Shown here: positions 6,859 through 11,151 of the stretch, one piece after another
How positions within the stretch are numbered: the stretch's first letter is position 1
Layout of the letters: each line of letters starts with the position of its first letter
Assembly: GCA_020056865.1 (NCBI GenBank)
Contig: JAGVGX010000007.1
Span: forward strand, 1-11,151
Reading direction: 5' to 3'
Length of the DNA stretch: 11,151 nucleotides
From: Desulfobacterales bacterium
GTDB lineage: Bacteria > Desulfobacterota > Desulfobacteria > Desulfobacterales > BuS5
Program-made: the position numbers and the translations under genes
The notes under the pieces: generated by a model
What the model saw: the letters and a program-made list of their open reading frames with translations, nothing else
The model's database searches: none
What the model was told of the DNA's origin: nothing

Positions 6859-7293
6859 ATGGATTTACCAGAATACATAACCCAGAAAGAGGTCAAAAGA
6901 GTCTGCAAGGAACTTCATTTAAAAGACTGGACGAATCTGACAACACCTGATGTTATGATCGAAGAAGCAGATATTATTTTAAAACAAGTCAATACTTCAG
7001 GGATGGATATTGCCATAGAAGACTTTCGCTTGGGTCTTGAAGTGGAGCTCGAACACGGAACAAGATTTCCTGATGCAAATGTTACAAATAACCATCCTCT
7101 TTTAACTGGAAAAATTGTCCTGGCCCACCTCAAGGAAACCCTCGATTATTACAAACGCTTAGATGTCGTTGAGATTGAAGGCGACTTGCTCCATGCCATA
7201 CTTGCAAAAGATGTAGATAAGATTCAATCTAAATTCAAAAAACTTGTCACCGCCCAGATGGTCTTGGCCTCTTGCGTTAAACAGCAGTTGTGA
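6859..7293 (+). CDS. DUF5661-like hypothetical protein
   Basis: 144 residues; AAAGGAG sits 6 nt before the ATG. The protein is acidic, mostly predicted helical, with no signal peptide or membrane segment. The central block at about residues 55-98 (DFRLGLEVELEHGTR, then NVTNNHPLLTGKI and AHLKETLDYYKRL) matches my memory of the DUF5661 family, which has no established function and is often seen in phage and bacterial genomes. Family members usually have a short N-terminal helix before this block; here there is a longer lead of about 54 residues and a helical tail with one cysteine. The gene follows a structured leader and precedes a large regulator by 58 bp on the same strand, so the two may be co-transcribed. 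No function is proposed. Confidence 0.85.
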   Translation: MDLPEYITQKEVKRVCKELHLKDWTNLTTPDVMIEEADIILKQVNTSGMDIAIEDFRLGLEVELEHGTRFPDANVTNNHPLLTGKIVLAHLKETLDYYKRLDVVEIEGDLLHAILAKDVDKIQSKFKKLVTAQMVLASCVKQQL

Positions 7294-7351
7294 TGTCATG
7301 GTTTACGGGCATGTTTAAAGTTGTTTTTTGTCTTAAAAAATAAGGAGCGGG

Positions 7352-10300
7352 ATGGGCCAAGGAATTCAAATATTGCACTCAAAACTTCTTGTACCACAGC
7401 CGTTTGATGTCATAAAAAGGCCGAGGTTTCACCTATTATCTTCTGAAATTCTTAAAAAAAAACTCACCACAGTTATCGCTGGTGCTGGTTATGGAAAAAC
7501 GACACTGATATCTCAGATAAGTATCAACCTGGATATCAGAACGGTTTGGTATCGGCTCGATGCATATGACACTGACTTTACGACCTTTCTAAACTACCTG
7601 ACCCATGGGATAAAAAAACATTTTCCCACTTTTGGAGAAAAAACTCTCCACAGCATAAAAACCGTTCAAATTTCAAAGGGGGAACGGGAGGCAGTGCTTA
7701 ATGTTTTTTTAAGCGAAATAGAAGCCCTTGTTCAAGAAGAGATGATCATTGTATTGGATGATTATCATATTATCCAAAACAGCCAGGAAATAAACGAGTC
7801 CATGCAGTTTATTCTGGAACATCTTACAGACCATATCCATCTGATTATTATCAGCCGAGCTGAACCCAGATTGCATCTATCCCGAATCATTGCTACAAGA
7901 CAGGCTTTTGAGATTAGAGAAGGCGACCTTGCCTTTACCATTCCTGAAATAGAACAATTTTTTCTGCAATTATTTGATGTTTTTCTAGAAGACGAAAGCA
8001 TCAGAATTATGCACAAAAAAACCAATGGATGGGTGTCTGGGCTCATCCTTTGTTACCATGCGTTTAAAGGGAAAAACTCACAAGAAATTAACAAGCTGCT
8101 GTCAAAACTTAAAGGTTCTTTACGTATTATTTCAAACTATCTGGAGGAAAACGTCTTTAACCTGCTCGATACCGATGTACAATTATTTTTACTTAAAACG
8201 TCAATTCTGTCACGACTTAATGTTGTTTTCTGCAATCAATTCCTAAAAACAAGTCAGTCAAAGGATATATTATCAAAACTTGAAGAAAATCATCTTTTTA
8301 CCTTCCCCTTTGATGAAGAAAGACAGTGGTATTATTATCACCATCTTTTCCAAGACTTTCTTCATACCAAACTGCACCATGAGTTCGACCAGCAATATAT
8401 CACCGGGTTACATAAAACTGCGGCCATACTTTGGGAAAAAACAGGTCAGGACGAAGATGCCATCAAGCATTATCTTATGGCAGACCAGATAGAACAAGCC
8501 TGCATTTTACTGAACAAGATAGGGAGAAAACTGCTCAAGGAAGGACAAATAAAACGGGTTTGTTCATATCTAAAAAAAATACCGGAAAATTATATAAATA
8601 AAAACCCATGGATACTGTATACAAAGGCAAGATCATTGGAGCTGTCAGGCAAACCTGAAGAGGCAATCTGTGAATACAAAAAAACGCTTATTTTGTTCCG
8701 TAAATATGAAATACCCAAGGGTCTGGTTTTGTGTCTCAACACCATGAGCCATATTTACTACTTAAAAGGGGATTACCCTAAAGCTGAAAAAATGCTGAAA
8801 GTTTTGCTCAGTCAAGCAAAGGACAGCCCACTTCTTTATATTGATGTTCTGGCCAGCTTGATATTTGTTGTATCACATCTGATGAAAATGGATGCAGCAG
8901 ACAAGTATTTTAAAGAAGCTTCGGCGATGCTGGAAGGATCAACAAACAAAGGGCTCATTGCATGGCTTTATTTTAGCCAGGGATTTCGATATGGCAGGTC
9001 TGGCGACTTTACAAAAGCTAAAAACATCGGGTTAAAGGGAAAAGCCTTGTGCAAGGACATAGTAGATTACCGCTTGATAGTTTTGGGAAGTCATTTAACC
9101 TCGTATTCGAGTTATTATCTGGGACGTTTTGATGAAGGTATAGAAAATGGGAAAAATGGGCTTGAATTGTATAAAGAAAAGAGCTTCCGTGATGGTTTGC
9201 AAGCCTGGCTTCATATAGACTTATCTCTCAACTACACAGGTTCAGGAAGACTCAAAGAAGCCATCAATGAAGGTGAGGAAAGTCTTAAAATCAGTCAAAA
9301 TATGGGTTACATATGGACTCAGGCATGGGCTTGCCACGTCCTTTTTTATGCTCACATGGCGCAAGGCAATCTTTCAGATGCAAAAGAATTTGTAATATCC
9401 GGCATAGATCTGATCAAAGGGCTTACCATGCCTATAGAAGAAGGGCTGTTGAAAGGAGATTTAGCACAGCTTTTAATAGAAAAGCGTCAGTGGCAAGATG
9501 CACATGGTCTTCTGTCAGATGCAGAAGAACTTTTAAAAAAATCGAAATTAAACCTTTGCAGGACTTACCTGTGGCATGCACGCTGTTTTTGGGAACAACA
9601 ACAAAAAGAAGCAGCCTTAAACAAACTTTTAACAGCGCTTCATCTTTCATCATCAAATCAATATGACACCTGGATTTGCCAGGAAAAAAAGTGGATCATA
9701 CCTCTTCTTACAGAGGTCTACGCCCTGGGCCAAAAACAAAATTATTTAAAGAAAATTTTTGAAAATATAGGTTCATATGCTCAAGAAGAATTAATCGTAT
9801 TACAAAAAAGTAAGAACACTATGATAAAAAAAGCATCATGTCATATTATTAAAGTACTTCAGAAAGTACCTGCACCCGGACTCAGAGTGTTCTGTTTGGG
9901 AGAATTTAAGGTGTTTAGAGGTAATGAAGAAATTTTGCCTGCAGAATGGACAAGCAAAAAGTCAAAGCTCCTTTTCAAATACCTGATTCACATGCGAAAC
10001 CGGGGCTATTTGGCAAAGGAAGTGTTAATGGAACTCCTATGGCCCGAAGGCGATCCCAAAAGAATTAATCACCGATTCCATGTCGCTTTAAGTGCGCTTA
10101 GAAAAATTATCGAACCAGGGATTATAAGAGAGGCATCTTCGTCATATATTTTCAGAGAAAAAGATGCTTATAAATTACACATCGGCAAGTCTATATGGGT
10201 GGATGTTGATGAATTTAAAAAAGAGCTTAAATTTCCTGAGGGCAACACCCTTCCGGAAAATCAAATTTCCCGTCTTTTACGCGCCGCGTCTATCTACAAG

Positions 10301-10636
10301 GGTGATTTTTTGGAAGAAGATTTCTATGTTCAATGGTGTGTTGAAGAAAGAGATCGGCTGAAAGAAGCATATCTTGATGTATTGACAAACATAATTGAAT
10401 ACTATGACCGGAAAAAACAATATGATAAGTGCATAGAATATGCAAAAAAATATCTTCAAAAAGACAAATATTCAGAATTGATATATCAGGTTTTAATGAA
10501 ATATTACTCTTTGACCGGAAACAATACCATGGTCATTAAAACGTATGACAAATGCAAGAAAAACATACTTGAAGGTTTAGACAGCCCATTAAGCACAGAT
10601 ACTGAAGCATTATACAAAAAATTATTACATAAATAG
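7352..10636 (+). CDS. MalT-like STAND ATPase/TPR transcriptional regulator with C-terminal BTAD
   Basis: 1094 residues; AAGGAG lies 4 nt before the ATG. The N-terminal part is a STAND NTPase like MalT and other large LuxR proteins: Walker A GAGYGKTT (44-51, K49), Walker B IIVLDDYH (D136-D137), then SRAEPRLHLSR and KTNGWVSGL. A long helical middle (about 370-830) reads as tetratricopeptide-type repeats, the usual inducer- and partner-sensing part. The C-terminus is not the LuxR helix-turn-helix. Instead residues about 844-940 form an OmpR/SARP-type winged helix (LRVFCLGEF, LLFKYLIHMRNRGYLAKEVLMELLWP, HRFHVALSALRK), followed by a bacterial transcriptional activator domain (about 950-1094). Such proteins oligomerise on ATP and ligand binding and activate transcription. 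The target may be the 6859 gene, itself, or the downstream activase gene. A weak TTTTTT/AAAAAA hairpin lies at 7324-7340, just before the start. Confidence 0.92.
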   Translation: MGQGIQILHSKLLVPQPFDVIKRPRFHLLSSEILKKKLTTVIAGAGYGKTTLISQISINLDIRTVWYRLDAYDTDFTTFLNYLTHGIKKHFPTFGEKTLHSIKTVQISKGEREAVLNVFLSEIEALVQEEMIIVLDDYHIIQNSQEINESMQFILEHLTDHIHLIIISRAEPRLHLSRIIATRQAFEIREGDLAFTIPEIEQFFLQLFDVFLEDESIRIMHKKTNGWVSGLILCYHAFKGKNSQEINKLLSKLKGSLRIISNYLEENVFNLLDTDVQLFLLKTSILSRLNVVFCNQFLKTSQSKDILSKLEENHLFTFPFDEERQWYYYHHLFQDFLHTKLHHEFDQQYITGLHKTAAILWEKTGQDEDAIKHYLMADQIEQACILLNKIGRKLLKEGQIKRVCSYLKKIPENYINKNPWILYTKARSLELSGKPEEAICEYKKTLILFRKYEIPKGLVLCLNTMSHIYYLKGDYPKAEKMLKVLLSQAKDSPLLYIDVLASLIFVVSHLMKMDAADKYFKEASAMLEGSTNKGLIAWLYFSQGFRYGRSGDFTKAKNIGLKGKALCKDIVDYRLIVLGSHLTSYSSYYLGRFDEGIENGKNGLELYKEKSFRDGLQAWLHIDLSLNYTGSGRLKEAINEGEESLKISQNMGYIWTQAWACHVLFYAHMAQGNLSDAKEFVISGIDLIKGLTMPIEEGLLKGDLAQLLIEKRQWQDAHGLLSDAEELLKKSKLNLCRTYLWHARCFWEQQQKEAALNKLLTALHLSSSNQYDTWICQEKKWIIPLLTEVYALGQKQNYLKKIFENIGSYAQEELIVLQKSKNTMIKKASCHIIKVLQKVPAPGLRVFCLGEFKVFRGNEEILPAEWTSKKSKLLFKYLIHMRNRGYLAKEVLMELLWPEGDPKRINHRFHVALSALRKIIEPGIIREASSSYIFREKDAYKLHIGKSIWVDVDEFKKELKFPEGNTLPENQISRLLRAASIYKGDFLEEDFYVQWCVEERDRLKEAYLDVLTNIIEYYDRKKQYDKCIEYAKKYLQKDKYSELIYQVLMKYYSLTGNNTMVIKTYDKCKKNILEGLDSPLSTDTEALYKKLLHK

Positions 10637-10861
10637 ATCGTTTTATTAACCTTATAATTTCTTTTGCTATTGTTATTATATTACAATGAATTTCATGATT
10701 ATTGAGAAAAAATTGATTGGGAATTGATTCAAATATTTTATAATTTTCTTATAAAAACATTTGGAGTTCGTCTTTTAATTTTCAAAGTTGGCAGCCTATT
10801 AGAATTATTGGATTTGTTAAGTAATTAAAAATAACAATTGAACCATTCGGGAGGTGAAAAC
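10637..10861. other. 225-bp AT-rich intergenic region before the activase gene
   Basis: No gene is seen. It contains a perfect small palindrome ATGAA-T-TTCAT (10686-10696), a direct repeat AATTGATT at 10711-10718 and 10722-10729 (11-bp period), an all-A/T hairpin at 10736-10756, a TATAAT at 10739-10744 without a good -35, and an inverted repeat TTGTTA-N12-TAACAA at 10814-10837. The last lies just upstream of the ribosome site. It is probably the promoter/operator region of the next gene. Confidence 0.5.
10736..10756 (+). terminator. All-A/T hairpin after the STAND regulator gene
   Basis: TTTTATAA (10736-10743), loop TTTTC, TTATAAAA (10749-10756) is a perfect 8-bp stem but has no G-C pair. 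It is unlikely to terminate efficiently alone, and it lies 100 bp after the stop codon. It is listed as a structural feature only. Confidence 0.2.
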
Positions 10862-11151
10862 ATGTCAGATGAAAAACCCAAAAAAAAACAAGACGTATCT
10901 TCTATTTTTCTAGGGCTTGAGGTCGGTGCAGTATCCACAAAATGGGTCGAAAGGGATAAGGATGGGAAAACAAATGCCAAGGTCATGAGGCATGAAGGCA
11001 ACCCCAAAAAAAAGATTCAAGAGATGATAGACGCTTTACCGGAAAATTTAGATGCTCGTATTGTTGTTACAGGTCAGGCCTCAAGAACTCTTTTTGACCT
11101 TCCTTACCACGCTGAAACTGAGTGTCTTGAAAAAGCCATGAAGTTTTATAA
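10862..11151 (+). CDS. Acyl-CoA dehydratase activase-like ASKHA ATPase (BadF/BcrA family), 5' part
   Basis: Only the first 96 codons are inside the window. A near-perfect ribosome site GGAGGTGA (10850-10857) precedes the ATG. After a short lysine-rich leader comes an ASKHA phosphate-1-like strand, IFLGLEVGAVSTKWV (15-29), then VVTGQASRTLFDLP and ETECLEKAMKFY, which resemble the start of 2-hydroxyacyl-CoA dehydratase activases and their long multidomain relatives in sulfate reducers and other anaerobes. Those proteins use ATP hydrolysis to drive an electron from a bridged [4Fe-4S] cluster into a dehydratase or reductase. The cluster cysteines would be further downstream, so they cannot be checked. 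The usual Asp of the phosphate-1 loop (DVG or DLG) is Glu here (E20). The family call is moderate; the substrate cannot be inferred. Confidence 0.7.
   Translation, partial: MSDEKPKKKQDVSSIFLGLEVGAVSTKWVERDKDGKTNAKVMRHEGNPKKKIQEMIDALPENLDARIVVTGQASRTLFDLPYHAETECLEKAMKFY

Overview
The window is about 60% AT and carries eight protein-coding genes, two of them cut by the window ends. No tRNA, rRNA, CRISPR array, insertion sequence or integrase was seen. The gene types are a receiver-HDOD regulator, a multi-PAS histidine kinase, a sigma-54 activator, a MalT-like ATPase regulator and the start of a BadF/BcrA-type acyl-CoA dehydratase activase. Together with the AT-rich composition they suggest an anaerobic Desulfobacterota-like bacterium (Desulfobacteraceae type). 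That assignment is an inference from gene content, not from a marker gene.

Left region (1-4447): a two-gene signalling operon on the minus strand encodes a histidine kinase and, overlapping it by ATGA, a receiver-HDOD response regulator. A GAF/AAA+/Fis sigma-54 activator of NifA type is divergent from it. The roughly 240-bp divergent region holds an excellent -24/-12 sigma-54 promoter facing the kinase, a TGT-N10-ACA element of the kind NifA proteins bind, a sigma-70-like promoter for the activator gene and two similar small palindromes 30 bp apart. The simplest reading is that the activator drives the kinase operon.

Middle region (4448-6858): an asd gene closely related to the E. coli type is followed convergently by a GAF-ANTAR protein, a predicted RNA-binding antiterminator. 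Upstream of the ANTAR gene is a 446-bp noncoding stretch with several inverted repeats. One is a terminator-like hairpin ending about 60 nt before the next gene, and there are alternative pairings that could disrupt it.

Right region (6859-11151): a 144-residue protein resembling DUF5661 is followed after 58 bp by a 1094-residue STAND/TPR regulator. This regulator ends in a SARP-type winged helix plus BTAD domain instead of the usual LuxR helix-turn-helix. After a 225-bp AT-rich gap comes the start of an acyl-CoA dehydratase activase-like gene. At least five of the eight genes are sensory or regulatory, so the window is mostly a signalling region. The most notable features are the divergent sigma-54 circuit and the structured leader beside an antiterminator gene.
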